NCBI RefSeq assembly: GCF_039543385.1 | Contig: NZ_BAABJQ010000001.1 | Location: 310,001-374,000, forward strand | Direction of reading: 5' to 3' | Length of the DNA stretch: 64,000 nucleotides | Source: Rugosimonospora acidiphila | Lineage (GTDB): Bacteria; Actinomycetota; Actinomycetes; Mycobacteriales; Micromonosporaceae | In this document: one piece after another, positions 32,583 through 40,580 of the stretch | How positions within the stretch are numbered: position 1 is the first letter of the stretch | Layout: each line of letters starts with the position of its first letter | Position numbers and translations under genes: made by a program | The notes under the pieces: model-generated | What the model was told of the DNA's origin: nothing | The model's database searches: none | Seen by the model: the letters and a program-made list of their open reading frames with translations, nothing else

Positions 32583-33968
32583 TCAGCCGGTGTAACTGGA
32601 GAAGATCTTGCTGAACTCGTACGGCGACTGGCTGATGTTGGTGCACATGTAGAGCGCGCCGGTGCAGGCGTTGCGGTCCCGGGTGACCTCCCAGAAGGCC
32701 AGCTCGCCGAGGTGGTTGGTCTTGGCGAAGGAGACCAGGTTCCGCGCGGCGGTCTGGTTGTAGATGTGCCCGTCGTCGTTCTGGCCAAGCATCGGCGTCA
32801 CCCCGACCATGCGCCACAGCTGGGCCGTGGTCTTGGTCGGGTACAGCGACTTGAGCTGGTTGAACGTGGACTGCGCGGCCTGCAGCGCGAAGGCGCCGTA
32901 GTCGCCGTTCTGGTAGTAGTCCATCGCCATCACGTTGACCACGTCGAGGTTGACCCCGGCGTTCTTGGCGGCGGTCACCACGTTCACGCCATTGCCGTCA
33001 AGGCCGGTCGGCAGCACCGGCAGGGTGAGCGAGATCTTCAGGTTCGGGTTGGCGGTCTGTAGCTGCTTCATCGCCTGTGAGCGCAGGTTGATCGAGTTCG
33101 GGTCGGCCACCGCCGCGCCCTCGATGTCGAAGTCGATGTACTTGAGGCTGTACGCGTTGATGACGGCCTGGTACTCGGCGGTCAGCGCGCTGACGCTGCC
33201 GCACGCCTGGGCCAGCTCGATGCCGCTCGCGCCGCCGAAGGAGATCTTGACATCGCCGCCGCGGGCCCGGATGGCGTTGATCTGGTCGAGCTGCCAGCCC
33301 GCGCGCGGGTCGTACGCGTTGAACCAGCTGGCGTGGCAGCCGGCCGAGGTGATGAACGCGAGGGTGAAGTTCTTCAGCGTGCTGGCGCTGGCGACGTCGG
33401 CCAGTACCGGCGTCGGCCACGAGCCCATGTCGATGTACGGCGCCGTGGCCAGCGTGGTGCCCGTACCACCACCACCGCCTCCACCGCCACCGGTGGGCGT
33501 CGGGCTGGGGGTCGGGGTGCGGGTCGGCGGCGGCGTGGGTGAGCTGCCGCCACCACCCGAGCCCGTGGTGCACGACGCGCCGTTGATCGTGCAGCCGGCG
33601 GGCGCCCCCGAGCCACCGTTGACGACGAAACCGAAGGTCACGCTGGCCCCGGGCGCGACGGTGCCGTTGTAGTCGCGGTTCTTCGCGGTCACGTGCTGGC
33701 CGCTGGTCGTGATGAGGGTGTCCCAGTAGGTACCCATGGTCAGCCCGGCCGGCAGGTCGAAGGCGACCGTCCAGGCGCTGATGCCGGCCGCCGTACCGTT
33801 GGTGATCGTGTATTTGCCCTGGTAGCCGGTGCCCCAGTCGGAGTCCTTGCTGAACGTCGCGATGACGCTGCCGGCCGCCTGGGCGGGCAACGCCAGGGCG
33901 AGCGTCGTGGCGACGAGCGCGGCGCCGGCCAGCGCGGCGACGGCGGTGAGAATGCGTGATCTGGCCAA
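32583..33968 (-). CDS. Secreted chitinase: CBM2 + linker + GH18 catalytic domain
   Basis: A 461-residue exported enzyme that cleaves chitin. It has a signal peptide (1-31), a family-2 carbohydrate-binding module (about 32-133, with conserved tryptophans and a C126-C133 pair), a Pro/Thr/Gly linker (about 134-172) and a GH18 barrel (about 173-461). The catalytic strand is YIDFDIEG, with D279, D281 and the acid E283. Start is TTG, supported by GGGAGG six bases upstream. A sigma70-type promoter (34020-34048) lies 52 bases before it. Confidence 0.94.
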   Translation of the reverse strand: MARSRILTAVAALAGAALVATTLALALPAQAAGSVIATFSKDSDWGTGYQGKYTITNGTAAGISAWTVAFDLPAGLTMGTYWDTLITTSGQHVTAKNRDYNGTVAPGASVTFGFVVNGGSGAPAGCTINGASCTTGSGGGGSSPTPPPTRTPTPSPTPTGGGGGGGGGTGTTLATAPYIDMGSWPTPVLADVASASTLKNFTLAFITSAGCHASWFNAYDPRAGWQLDQINAIRARGGDVKISFGGASGIELAQACGSVSALTAEYQAVINAYSLKYIDFDIEGAAVADPNSINLRSQAMKQLQTANPNLKISLTLPVLPTGLDGNGVNVVTAAKNAGVNLDVVNVMAMDYYQNGDYGAFALQAAQSTFNQLKSLYPTKTTAQLWRMVGVTPMLGQNDDGHIYNQTAARNLVSFAKTNHLGELAFWEVTRDRNACTGALYMCTNISQSPYEFSKIFSSYTG

Positions 33969-34019
33969 GATCGGCCTCCCTACGGAACCTCTGTGACAGG
34001 GACGGATGTCGATGGAGAA

Positions 34020-34048
34020 ACGGTAAGGAGTGTTATCTATTTCGTCAA
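34020..34048 (-). promoter_or_regulatory. Vegetative-type promoter of the chitinase gene
   Basis: On the minus strand TTGACG (34048-34043) and TACCGT (34025-34020) are separated by exactly 17 bp. This is one of the clearest minus-35/minus-10 pairs in the window, in a locally AT-richer stretch. Confidence 0.75.
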
Positions 34049-34097
34049 TACATACCGGGCTGAGCAGCAGGTCAGCGACCGTGGAAGGATCGCGGCC

Positions 34098-34928
34098 ATG
34101 ACAACACCGACGTTGATCACGGTCGCGCCGACCGGCGCCGAGTCGGCCAAGAGCGAGGTGCCGCCGCTACCGGTGAGCCTCGATGAACTGGTCACCACCG
34201 CCCGGGAGTGCGAGGCGCTGGGCGCCGCCGTCATCCACGTTCATATCCGCGACGACGACGCGCGGCCCACCCTCGACCTGGGCCGGCTGCGCGACACCGT
34301 CGCGGCCCTGCGCGAGCAGACCAACCTGATCGTCCAGCTCTCCACCGGGGGCGCGGTCACCGACCCTGAGCCCGATCGGCTGCGGGTGCTGGACGCCGAA
34401 CCGGACATGGCCTCCTGCACCATGGGCACCGTCAACTTCGGCGACGACGTGTTCCTCAACCGCTGGGAGTTCATCGTCGAGCTGCACACCCGGATGCGCG
34501 AGCGCGGCATCGTGCCGGAGTACGAGATCTTCGACCTTGGCCAGCTGACCACGCTGCGCCGGCTGCTCGACCGGTACGGCCCGCCGGCCGGCGGGCACGT
34601 GCACGTCGACCTGGTGATGGGGGTACCGGGCGGGATGCCGGGTACCGCCGAGGCCCTCGTGGCCTGCCTGCGCGACCTGCCCGAGGGCGCCACGTTCTCC
34701 GCCACCGGGATCGGCCGGTCCACCATCCCGGTGCTGCTCGCCTCCCTGTCCACCGGCGGCCACCTGCGGGTCGGCATGGAGGACACGATCACGTACGCCA
34801 AGGGTCAGCCGGTCGAGTCGAACATGCAACTGGTCGCCCGCGCGGTCGGCCTCGCCCGGCTGGCCGGGCGAGCACCCATGACGGCCGAGCAGGCCCGCAC
34901 CCTGCTGGAGGTGAAGCGCCATGGCTGA
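34098..34928 (+). CDS. BKACE family protein (beta-keto acid cleavage enzyme, Kce-like)
   Basis: A 276-residue TIM-barrel enzyme of the BKACE family, which condenses a beta-keto acid with acetyl-CoA and splits it (the founder cleaves 3-keto-5-aminohexanoate in lysine fermentation). The zinc ligands are in VIHVHIRD (H47, H49), with LSTGGAV and the late GMEDTITYAKG segment. The natural substrate here is unknown. A GAAGGA site precedes the ATG. It overlaps the asparaginase gene by eight bases. Confidence 0.88.
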   Translation: MTTPTLITVAPTGAESAKSEVPPLPVSLDELVTTARECEALGAAVIHVHIRDDDARPTLDLGRLRDTVAALREQTNLIVQLSTGGAVTDPEPDRLRVLDAEPDMASCTMGTVNFGDDVFLNRWEFIVELHTRMRERGIVPEYEIFDLGQLTTLRRLLDRYGPPAGGHVHVDLVMGVPGGMPGTAEALVACLRDLPEGATFSATGIGRSTIPVLLASLSTGGHLRVGMEDTITYAKGQPVESNMQLVARAVGLARLAGRAPMTAEQARTLLEVKRHG

Positions 34929-35973
34929 GCGGCTTTCCGCCATCCCGGCACAGGCCGGCAGCGGCGGCGTCGCCGCGCCCGACCCGGCGGCCGATGGGCG
35001 TGCCCCCGGCGGCTACGCGGGCGGCGAACTGCTCGCCGAGGTCACGCGGTCCGGCTTCGTGGAGAGTTACCACCGGGGTTCGGTCGTCGTGCTGTCCGCC
35101 ACCGGCGAGGCGGTGGCCGCCGCCGGAGACGTGACGGGGCCGATCTACCCGCGCTCGTCCAACAAGCCGATGCAGGCCACCGGCATGCTCAAGGCCGGGC
35201 TGGCGCTGGCCGAGCCGGCCCAACTCGCCCTGGTCTCCGCCAGTCACCACGGCGAGCCGATGCACGTCGATCTGGCCCGGACGATGCTGCGCGGCGGCGG
35301 CCTGCCCGAGCAGGCGCTGGCCTGCCCGCCCGACCTGCCGCTGGCCGAGGCAGCCCGCCGGGACGTGATCCTGGGCGGCGGCGGCCCGTCCCGGATCTAC
35401 ATGAACTGCTCCGGCAAGCACACCGGCATGCTGCTCACCTGCCTGGCCGCAGGCTGGCCGATCGAGGGGTACCACCGGCCCGACCATCCGCTGCAGCGGC
35501 ACCTGCGCTCGGTGGTGGAGGAGATGTCCGGCGAGCCCGCCGCGGCGGTGGGCGTCGACGGGTGCGGGGCACCGGTCCTGGCGATCTCGCTGTACGCGCT
35601 GGCGACGGCGTACCTCCGGCTGGTGCAGGGCCAGCCGGGCACCGCCGGGCGTACCGTGGCCGACGCCATGCGGGCGTACCCCGAGCTGGTCTCGGGGACC
35701 GGAGCCGACGACGCCCGGCTGATGCGCGGGGTGCCGGGCCTGCTCGCCAAGGGCGGCGCCGAGGGCGTGCTGGCCGTCGCGGTGCCCGGGGCCGGTGCGG
35801 TGGCCATCAAGATCGACGATGGTTCCCGGCGGGCCAGATTCCCCGTCGTGGCCAGCGCGCTGCGCCGCCTGGGCGTGGACGCCCCGATCCTCGACGAGCT
35901 GGCCGGAGACGCCGAAGGCGTGATCCAGCGCGGGCGGGGCGAGCCGGTCGGCGTGGTGCGCGCGATCTGGTGA
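34921..35973 (+). CDS. L-asparaginase II family protein (AnsA/Rhizobium-type)
   Basis: A 350-residue class-3 asparaginase related to Rhizobium etli ReAV, not to E. coli AnsB. Diagnostic segments are RSSNKPMQATG, SASHHGEPMH, YMNCSGKHTGM with the catalytic Ser-Lys region, and VDGCGAP with the zinc-binding Cys. It hydrolyses asparagine to aspartate and ammonia. The eight-base overlap with the BKACE gene implies a joint pathway, perhaps deamidation of a product or substrate of the BKACE reaction. It ends with a perfect 11-bp hairpin. Confidence 0.9.
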   Translation: MAERLSAIPAQAGSGGVAAPDPAADGRAPGGYAGGELLAEVTRSGFVESYHRGSVVVLSATGEAVAAAGDVTGPIYPRSSNKPMQATGMLKAGLALAEPAQLALVSASHHGEPMHVDLARTMLRGGGLPEQALACPPDLPLAEAARRDVILGGGGPSRIYMNCSGKHTGMLLTCLAAGWPIEGYHRPDHPLQRHLRSVVEEMSGEPAAAVGVDGCGAPVLAISLYALATAYLRLVQGQPGTAGRTVADAMRAYPELVSGTGADDARLMRGVPGLLAKGGAEGVLAVAVPGAGAVAIKIDDGSRRARFPVVASALRRLGVDAPILDELAGDAEGVIQRGRGEPVGVVRAIW

Positions 35974-35979
35974 GTTCCC

Positions 35980-36007
35980 GGTGCGCCCTCCTCGGCGAGG
36001 GCGCACC
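35980..36007 (+). terminator. Perfect 11-bp hairpin after the asparaginase gene
   Basis: GGTGCGCCCTC (35980-35990) pairs with GAGGGCGCACC (35997-36007), loop of six bases, seven bases after the stop codon. Confidence 0.75.
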
Positions 36008-36090
36008 CGCGAGGCGCACGGGCGGCGAGGGTACGGCGGCGGCGAGGGTGCGGCGACGGTGCGGCGGCGTCTGCCGGTGGCGGGGGTCAC

Positions 36091-36130
36091 GCTAGCAAGC
36101 GCTAGCACTTTGCTTGCTGCTGCAAGCGCG
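36091..36130. promoter_or_regulatory. Candidate operator repeats before the XRE regulator
   Basis: GCTAGCAAGCGCTAGC (36091-36106) is a near-palindrome. AGCAAGCGC and TGCAAGCGC form direct copies at 36095 and 36121, with an inverted GCTTGC between. They end just before the minus-10 TACCGT (36137-36142), so autoregulation by the XRE protein is plausible. Confidence 0.5.
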
Positions 36131-36136
36131 GCGACG

Positions 36137-36152
36137 TACCGTTGATGGCATG
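36137..36152 (+). promoter_or_regulatory. Leaderless promoter of the XRE regulator gene
   Basis: TACCGT (36137-36142) ends seven bases before the ATG at 36150. Confidence 0.6.
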
Positions 36153-36761
36153 CAAACGCCCAAGGACCTGCCGCACGACATCGGCGACTTCATCCGGGAC
36201 CTGCGCCGCAACGCGCGGATCTCGCTCCGCCAGCTCGCCGAGCAGGCCGGGGTCAGCAACCCGTACCTCAGCCAGATCGAGCGCGGCCTGCGCCGGCCGA
36301 GCGCCGAGGTGCTGCAGCAGCTAGCCGGTGCGCTACGGGTCTCGACGCCCCTGATGTACCTGCGTGCGGGCCTGCTCGACGGCAAGGAAGGCCACAACGT
36401 CCTCGAGGCGATCGCGGCCGACCCGGGGCTGACCGCGGCCCAGAAGCAGTCGCTCATCCAGATCTACGAGACGTTCCGCCGGGAAAACGCCCGTGAGGCC
36501 GAGGCCGCCGCGGCGCGCCCGCCGGCCACCGACCCGGACGCCAACCCCGAGGCGGACGCCGACCTCGAAGCGGACATTGCCGCCGAGGCAGGCATCAACC
36601 TCGAAGCAGACAATGACCTCGAACCGGACGTCGGGAGCGTCACGGCCGACCTCGCCGTGGACGTCGACCCGGCCGCCGACCGCCCCGCCGCGGTCCCGGA
36701 GCAGCAAACGAAGACAGCCACGAACGCGGCCGACCCGGCCGCCGGAACCAAGGAGATCTGA
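36150..36761 (+). CDS. XRE-family regulator with acidic tail (Rv0474-like)
   Basis: A 203-residue protein. The helix-turn-helix is at about residues 10-70 (SLRQLAEQAGVSNPYLSQIE), followed by a helical segment to about 120 and then an 80-residue low-complexity tail rich in Glu, Ala and Asp with repeated EAD/LEAD units. The stop overlaps the next ATG (TGATG), so it is co-translated with the HbhA-like protein. In mycobacteria the same neighbours (Rv0474-hbhA-Rv0476) occur. Confidence 0.88.
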   Translation: MQTPKDLPHDIGDFIRDLRRNARISLRQLAEQAGVSNPYLSQIERGLRRPSAEVLQQLAGALRVSTPLMYLRAGLLDGKEGHNVLEAIAADPGLTAAQKQSLIQIYETFRRENAREAEAAAARPPATDPDANPEADADLEADIAAEAGINLEADNDLEPDVGSVTADLAVDVDPAADRPAAVPEQQTKTATNAADPAAGTKEI

Positions 36762-37207
36762 TGGCTGAGAAGGAAGACGCCAAGATTCCCGCCCCGCTGT
36801 ACGCGGCCGCCGCCGTCGGCGACCTCGCCTACCAGCGGCTGCGCAAGCTCCCCGCCGCCGTGACCGAACTGCGCGGCCGGGTGTCCAGCGGGGAGTTCGA
36901 CAGCGACCGGCTGCGCGACGCGGCCGGGGGACGGGCCGTGCGCCTGCGCGACGCCGCCCAGCGCAACGTCGTCAGCCTGGTGACCAACGCCCAGGCCGCG
37001 CAGGAGCGTGCCCAGGAGATCTACACCGACCTGGTCGCCCGCGGCGAGCAGGTGGTCCGCGGTCGTCGGGTCGTCCACGCCACCGTCGGCATCCGGCCGG
37101 ACGCCGAGGCGGACGGGGCCGCATCGGAGCAGGTCAGGCCCGAGAGCAAGGCGGCGCCGGAGGCCGGCGACGCGCCGGCCGAGGGGACCGACCCGGCCGG
37201 GAAGTAG
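36761..37207 (+). CDS. HbhA-like coiled-coil protein
   Basis: A 148-residue protein resembling the N-terminal and coiled-coil part of mycobacterial heparin-binding hemagglutinin: APLYAAAAVGDLAYQRLRKL, then heptad-rich helix to about residue 105, then an Ala/Glu/Pro tail. It lacks the long Lys/Ala/Pro-rich heparin-binding C-terminus of HbhA, so a structural role at the envelope (HbhA is also linked to intracellular lipid bodies) is more likely than adhesion. Coupled to the XRE regulator. Confidence 0.8.
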   Translation: MAEKEDAKIPAPLYAAAAVGDLAYQRLRKLPAAVTELRGRVSSGEFDSDRLRDAAGGRAVRLRDAAQRNVVSLVTNAQAAQERAQEIYTDLVARGEQVVRGRRVVHATVGIRPDAEADGAASEQVRPESKAAPEAGDAPAEGTDPAGK

Positions 37208-37217
37208 GCCAGCACGG

Positions 37218-37242
37218 CGCGGCCCGGCGGTCCCGGGCCGCG
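37218..37242 (+). terminator. Hairpin between the HbhA-like and DUF2516 genes
   Basis: CGCGGCCCGG (37218-37227) pairs perfectly with CCGGGCCGCG (37233-37242), loop of four bases. Confidence 0.6.
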
Positions 37243-37248
37243 TCGGCA

Positions 37249-37264
37249 TAAGCTCTTGGCTATG
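37249..37264 (+). promoter_or_regulatory. Leaderless promoter of the DUF2516 gene
   Basis: TAAGCT (37249-37254) ends seven bases before the ATG at 37262. It follows the hairpin directly, so this gene is a separate transcript. Confidence 0.6.
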
Positions 37265-37579
37265 GTCATTGCCGCCGCGCCGCTGTTCTACAGCACGGTG
37301 ACCGCTGATGTCACCTACGCGCTCACCGTGGTGAGCTTGATCGTCGAGCTGTTCGCGTTCGTCAACTGCCTGACCCAGCGGACCGACGCGTTCCTGGTTG
37401 TCGGTCGCATCCCCAAGGGCGGATGGCTCGCGATGACCGGCGGTGCCGTGCTGGTGACGCTGCTGTTCGGCAGCGTCCGGAACTTCCTCGGTCTGATAGC
37501 GGTAACCGTCTCGCTGGTCTACGTGCTCGATCTGCGCCCCGCACTGCGCGACGCGGTCGACGGCCAGGGTTCCTGGTAG
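37262..37579 (+). CDS. DUF2516 small membrane protein (Rv0476-like)
   Basis: A 105-residue protein with about three hydrophobic helices and the DUF2516 pattern (ELFAFVNCLTQRTDAF, then KGGWLAMTGGA, then YVLDLRPALRDA). Function is unknown across the family. It keeps the mycobacterial position next to the hbhA-like gene. Confidence 0.82.
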   Translation: MVIAAAPLFYSTVTADVTYALTVVSLIVELFAFVNCLTQRTDAFLVVGRIPKGGWLAMTGGAVLVTLLFGSVRNFLGLIAVTVSLVYVLDLRPALRDAVDGQGSW

Positions 37580-37581
37580 GG

Positions 37582-38397
37582 ATGGTGTCGCTTCCGGCCC
37601 CGCCGACCGAGCTGTTCACCACCGCCGCGGGCGTCGAGCTGGAGTACCTGCTCACCGGCGCTGGCCGTCCCGTCACCGTGTTCGCGCACGGGCTGGGCTC
37701 CGGCATCGCCGACACCCGGCCGCTGGGCAGCGCGGTACCCGGGACGAGGATCTTCGTTCAGCTGCGCGGGCACGGCCGCTCCGGCGCGCCGCCCGGCCGG
37801 TGGAGCTACGCCGACCTGGCGGACGACCTCGGGGCCGTCGCCGACCTCCACGGCGCGAACCAGGCGCTGGGGGTCAGCCTCGGCGCCGGTGCGCTGTGCG
37901 GGCTGCTGGCGCGCCGGCCCGACCGGTTCGAGCGGGTGGTGTTCTTCCTGCCGGCGGTGCTGGACTCGCCGCGTACCGGCCCGGCCCGCCGGCGGATCGG
38001 CGCGCTGCTCGACGCCGTCGGCTCGGGCGACCGGGAGCGGGTCGCCGAGGTGGTGTCCGCCGAGGTACCGGTCGATCTGCGGGGCACGGCGGCGGCGTAC
38101 TCGTTCGTCCGGCAGCGCTGCGAGCAGTTGCTGCGCGACGGCCTGGGCGCCGGTCTCGCCGGTCTGGCGGAGGGCTTCGCGGTGCCCGACGCGTCGGCGC
38201 TGGGCGCCGTGACGGCCTCCGCGCTGGTGATCGGCTGTGTCGGTGACGACCTTCACCCGGTCGGGGTGGCCGAGCGCCTGGCCTCGCTGCTGCCCCGGGC
38301 GCGGCTGCACATCTACGACCGGCCCGGGGTGCTCTGGACGGCCCGCGCCGACCTGCGGCAGCGGATCAGCGGCTTCCTGGCCGGCGCGGACGGGTAG
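37582..38397 (+). CDS. Alpha/beta hydrolase
   Basis: A 271-residue alpha/beta-hydrolase fold protein: oxyanion turn HGLGSG, nucleophile elbow GVSLGAG (Ser), and a candidate acid in GDDLHP. The usual catalytic His after the last strand is not evident; the matching region reads RPGVLWTARADLRQR. Either the His of GDDLHP substitutes or the enzyme is impaired. Substrate unknown. Starts two bases after the DUF2516 stop codon, so probably co-transcribed. Confidence 0.82.
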   Translation: MVSLPAPPTELFTTAAGVELEYLLTGAGRPVTVFAHGLGSGIADTRPLGSAVPGTRIFVQLRGHGRSGAPPGRWSYADLADDLGAVADLHGANQALGVSLGAGALCGLLARRPDRFERVVFFLPAVLDSPRTGPARRRIGALLDAVGSGDRERVAEVVSAEVPVDLRGTAAAYSFVRQRCEQLLRDGLGAGLAGLAEGFAVPDASALGAVTASALVIGCVGDDLHPVGVAERLASLLPRARLHIYDRPGVLWTARADLRQRISGFLAGADG

Positions 38398-38411
38398 GGT
38401 CGCCGGTTATG
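38395..38411 (+). promoter_or_regulatory. Leaderless promoter of the alaX-like gene
   Basis: TAGGGT (38395-38400) overlaps the stop codon of the hydrolase gene and ends eight bases before the ATG at 38409. Confidence 0.5.
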
Positions 38412-39146
38412 GGTGTCACCGAGCACGGCCGCACGCACCGCCTCGACCTCGCCGATCCCGGCCTGCGGGAGTGGGAGTGCACGGTGCTGTTCTCCGACGC
38501 GCAGGACGGGATAGTCCTGGACCGGTCGGCCTTCTACCCCGGGGGCGGCGGGCAGCCGCCGGACCACGGGGTGCTGCTCTGGCAAGGCGTACAGACCCGG
38601 ATCGTCGGTACCCGCAAGGGCGACGACCTGTACCTGCTGCCCGCCGAGGGGGATCCTCTGCCGCCCGCCGGCACGACCGTCACCGGCGCCGTCGAGGACG
38701 CGCGGCGCAGCATGCTCATGCGCACGCACTCGGGTCTGCACGTGCTGTGCGGCGTGGTCTTCCGGGACTTCGGCGCGCTGGTCACCGGGGGCAACATGGA
38801 GCCCGGTGAGGCCCGGATGGACTTCAACCTGCCCGAGGTGCCGCCCGACTTCAAGGCCCGGCTCGAAGACCTGGTCAACGCCGAGGTGACCGCGGACCGC
38901 CGGGTGCTCGCCCGGGTGCTGCCCCGCGACGAGGCACTGGCCCTGCCGGACATCATCCGTACCCAGTCGAACCTGATTCCGGCCGACGAGCAGGAGATCC
39001 GGATCGTCGACATCACCGGGCTGGACGTGCAGGCCGACGGGGGTACGCACGTGGCGTCCACCGGCCAGATCGGCAAGGTGTCGGTGGTCAAGGTGGAGAG
39101 CAAGGGCCGGGCCAACCGGCGGGTACGGGTGCGCATAGCGGACTAG
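38409..39146 (+). CDS. Alanyl-tRNA editing protein, AlaX type
   Basis: A 245-residue trans-editing protein that should hydrolyse mischarged tRNA(Ala). The N-terminal AlaRS-like beta barrel has SAFYPGGGGQPPDHG (about 40-54), and the editing core has the HxxxH zinc motif THSGLH (H107, H111). The second zinc motif, usually CGGTH, reads DGGTH (D210, H214): Asp replaces Cys. The metal site may therefore be altered. Size fits the medium/long AlaX forms. Confidence 0.88.
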   Translation: MGVTEHGRTHRLDLADPGLREWECTVLFSDAQDGIVLDRSAFYPGGGGQPPDHGVLLWQGVQTRIVGTRKGDDLYLLPAEGDPLPPAGTTVTGAVEDARRSMLMRTHSGLHVLCGVVFRDFGALVTGGNMEPGEARMDFNLPEVPPDFKARLEDLVNAEVTADRRVLARVLPRDEALALPDIIRTQSNLIPADEQEIRIVDITGLDVQADGGTHVASTGQIGKVSVVKVESKGRANRRVRVRIAD

Positions 39147-39192
39147 CGGACTGATCCCGCGCCCGGCCGGGCTCCACCGACCAACGGGCGGC

Positions 39193-39211
39193 GGCCCGCG
39201 CACGGCGGGCC
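39193..39211 (+). terminator. Small hairpin after the alaX-like gene
   Basis: GGCCCGC (39193-39199) pairs perfectly with GCGGGCC (39205-39211), loop of five bases. Confidence 0.45.
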
Positions 39212-39229
39212 GAAGTGGACCATGACCGT

Positions 39230-39244
39230 TAGGCTGCCGGCGTG
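39230..39244 (+). promoter_or_regulatory. Leaderless promoter of the EI24-family gene
   Basis: TAGGCT (39230-39235) ends six bases before the GTG at 39242. Confidence 0.6.
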
Positions 39245-40027
39245 GACAACCGAGTACGCGACGCCGGCCGGCCGGTGCGAGAGTTCATGACCGGCGTCGG
39301 GCTGCTCGTGCGGGGACTCGGTACCTACGCCCGCAACCCCGGCCTGGTCGTGCTGGGCATGCTGCCGGCCCTGATCGCCTTTGCCCTGCTGCTCGTCGCG
39401 CTGATCGCGCTCCTGGTGTTCCTCGGCCCGGAGTCGCGGGCGGTGACCTGGTTCGCGAACGGCTGGTCGGACGGGCTTCGCGATCTTCTCCGGGTGCTCG
39501 CCGCGATCACCATCGTCGGGGTGTTCGCGCTGCTGGCCTTCGTCGCGTTCACCGGGCTCACGCTGGCCGTCGGCGACCCGTTCTACGAGAAGATCTCCGA
39601 GCGGGTGGAGGACGCCCTGGGCGGCGTCCCCAACGCGGTCGAGGTGCCGTGGTGGCGGGGGATCTTCCGGGGCCTCGCCGAGTCGATCCGGCTGCTGGTC
39701 TTCTCCGCGGTGGTCGGGGTACTGCTGTTCGTCGGCGGGTTGCTGCCGGCGGTCGGGCAGACGGTGGTGCCCGTGATCGGCGCGCTCGTCGGCGGCTGGG
39801 TGCTGGCCCTGGAGCTGACCGGGGTGGCCGGCGCCCGCCGGGGGCTGCGGCTGCGGGAGCGCCGCGAGCTGCTGCGGCGGCACCGGTTCCTGGCGCTCGG
39901 CTTCGGCGTGTCGGTTTTTGTCTGCTTCCTGATCCCGTTCGGCGCGATCCTGGGGATGCCGGCGGCGGTGGTCGGCGCCACCCTGATGACCCGCCGCATG
40001 CATGGGCTGCCGATCCAGGCTCCATGA
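39242..40027 (+). CDS. EI24 / CysZ-like membrane protein
   Basis: A 261-residue polytopic protein with about four long hydrophobic segments and the family pattern GDPFYEKISERVEDALG after the second helix pair, followed by RLRERRELLRRHRFLALGFG. EI24-domain proteins include CysZ sulfate permease, but actinobacterial members are uncharacterised; sulfate transport is only a possibility. Confidence 0.85.
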   Translation: MDNRVRDAGRPVREFMTGVGLLVRGLGTYARNPGLVVLGMLPALIAFALLLVALIALLVFLGPESRAVTWFANGWSDGLRDLLRVLAAITIVGVFALLAFVAFTGLTLAVGDPFYEKISERVEDALGGVPNAVEVPWWRGIFRGLAESIRLLVFSAVVGVLLFVGGLLPAVGQTVVPVIGALVGGWVLALELTGVAGARRGLRLRERRELLRRHRFLALGFGVSVFVCFLIPFGAILGMPAAVVGATLMTRRMHGLPIQAP

Positions 40028-40034
40028 TGCGGGG

Positions 40035-40547
40035 ATGAGCCTCGAACTGGTCCAGGGGGACATCACCACGCTGGCGGTCGACGCCATAGTGAACGCCGCG
40101 AACTCGTCGCTGCTCGGCGGCGGCGGGGTGGACGGCGCCATCCACCGGCGCGGCGGTCCGGAGATCCTCGCCGAGTGCCGGGCGCTGCGGGCGTCCCGCT
40201 ACGGCCGGGGGCTGCCCACCGGCCAGGCGGTCGCGACCACCGCCGGGCGGTTGCCGGCCCGTTGGGTGATCCACACCGTCGGGCCGGTCTACACGGGCCA
40301 GGACGAGCGCTCCAGCCTGCTGCGGGACTGCTACACCAACTCCCTCGCGGTCGCCCACGAGCTGGGAGCTCGCTCGATCGCCTTCCCGTTGATCTCCGCC
40401 GGCACGTACGGTTGGCCGGTCGAGGACGCGGTCCGCCAGGCGCTCGTGGCGATCGAGGAGGCCACCGTGGGCCCGGACGAGGTCCGGCTCGTCCTGTTCG
40501 GGGCCGACGTTCTGGCGGTTGCCCGTGAGGTGGTGAGCGAGCGCTAG
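40035..40547 (+). CDS. Macro-domain protein (ADP-ribose / O-acetyl-ADP-ribose hydrolase type)
   Basis: A 170-residue single macro domain of the YmdB/MacroD class. Substrate-loop motifs are intact: VNAANSSLLGGGGVDGAIH (about 21-39) and the phosphate-binding PLISAGTYGWP. MacroD enzymes remove ADP-ribose from acidic residues and deacetylate O-acetyl-ADP-ribose. It starts seven bases after the EI24 stop codon, so it is probably co-transcribed with it. Confidence 0.92.
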   Translation: MSLELVQGDITTLAVDAIVNAANSSLLGGGGVDGAIHRRGGPEILAECRALRASRYGRGLPTGQAVATTAGRLPARWVIHTVGPVYTGQDERSSLLRDCYTNSLAVAHELGARSIAFPLISAGTYGWPVEDAVRQALVAIEEATVGPDEVRLVLFGADVLAVAREVVSER

Positions 40548-40580
40548 CCTGGATCGGGGTAACGCGCGTTGGAGGAGCGT

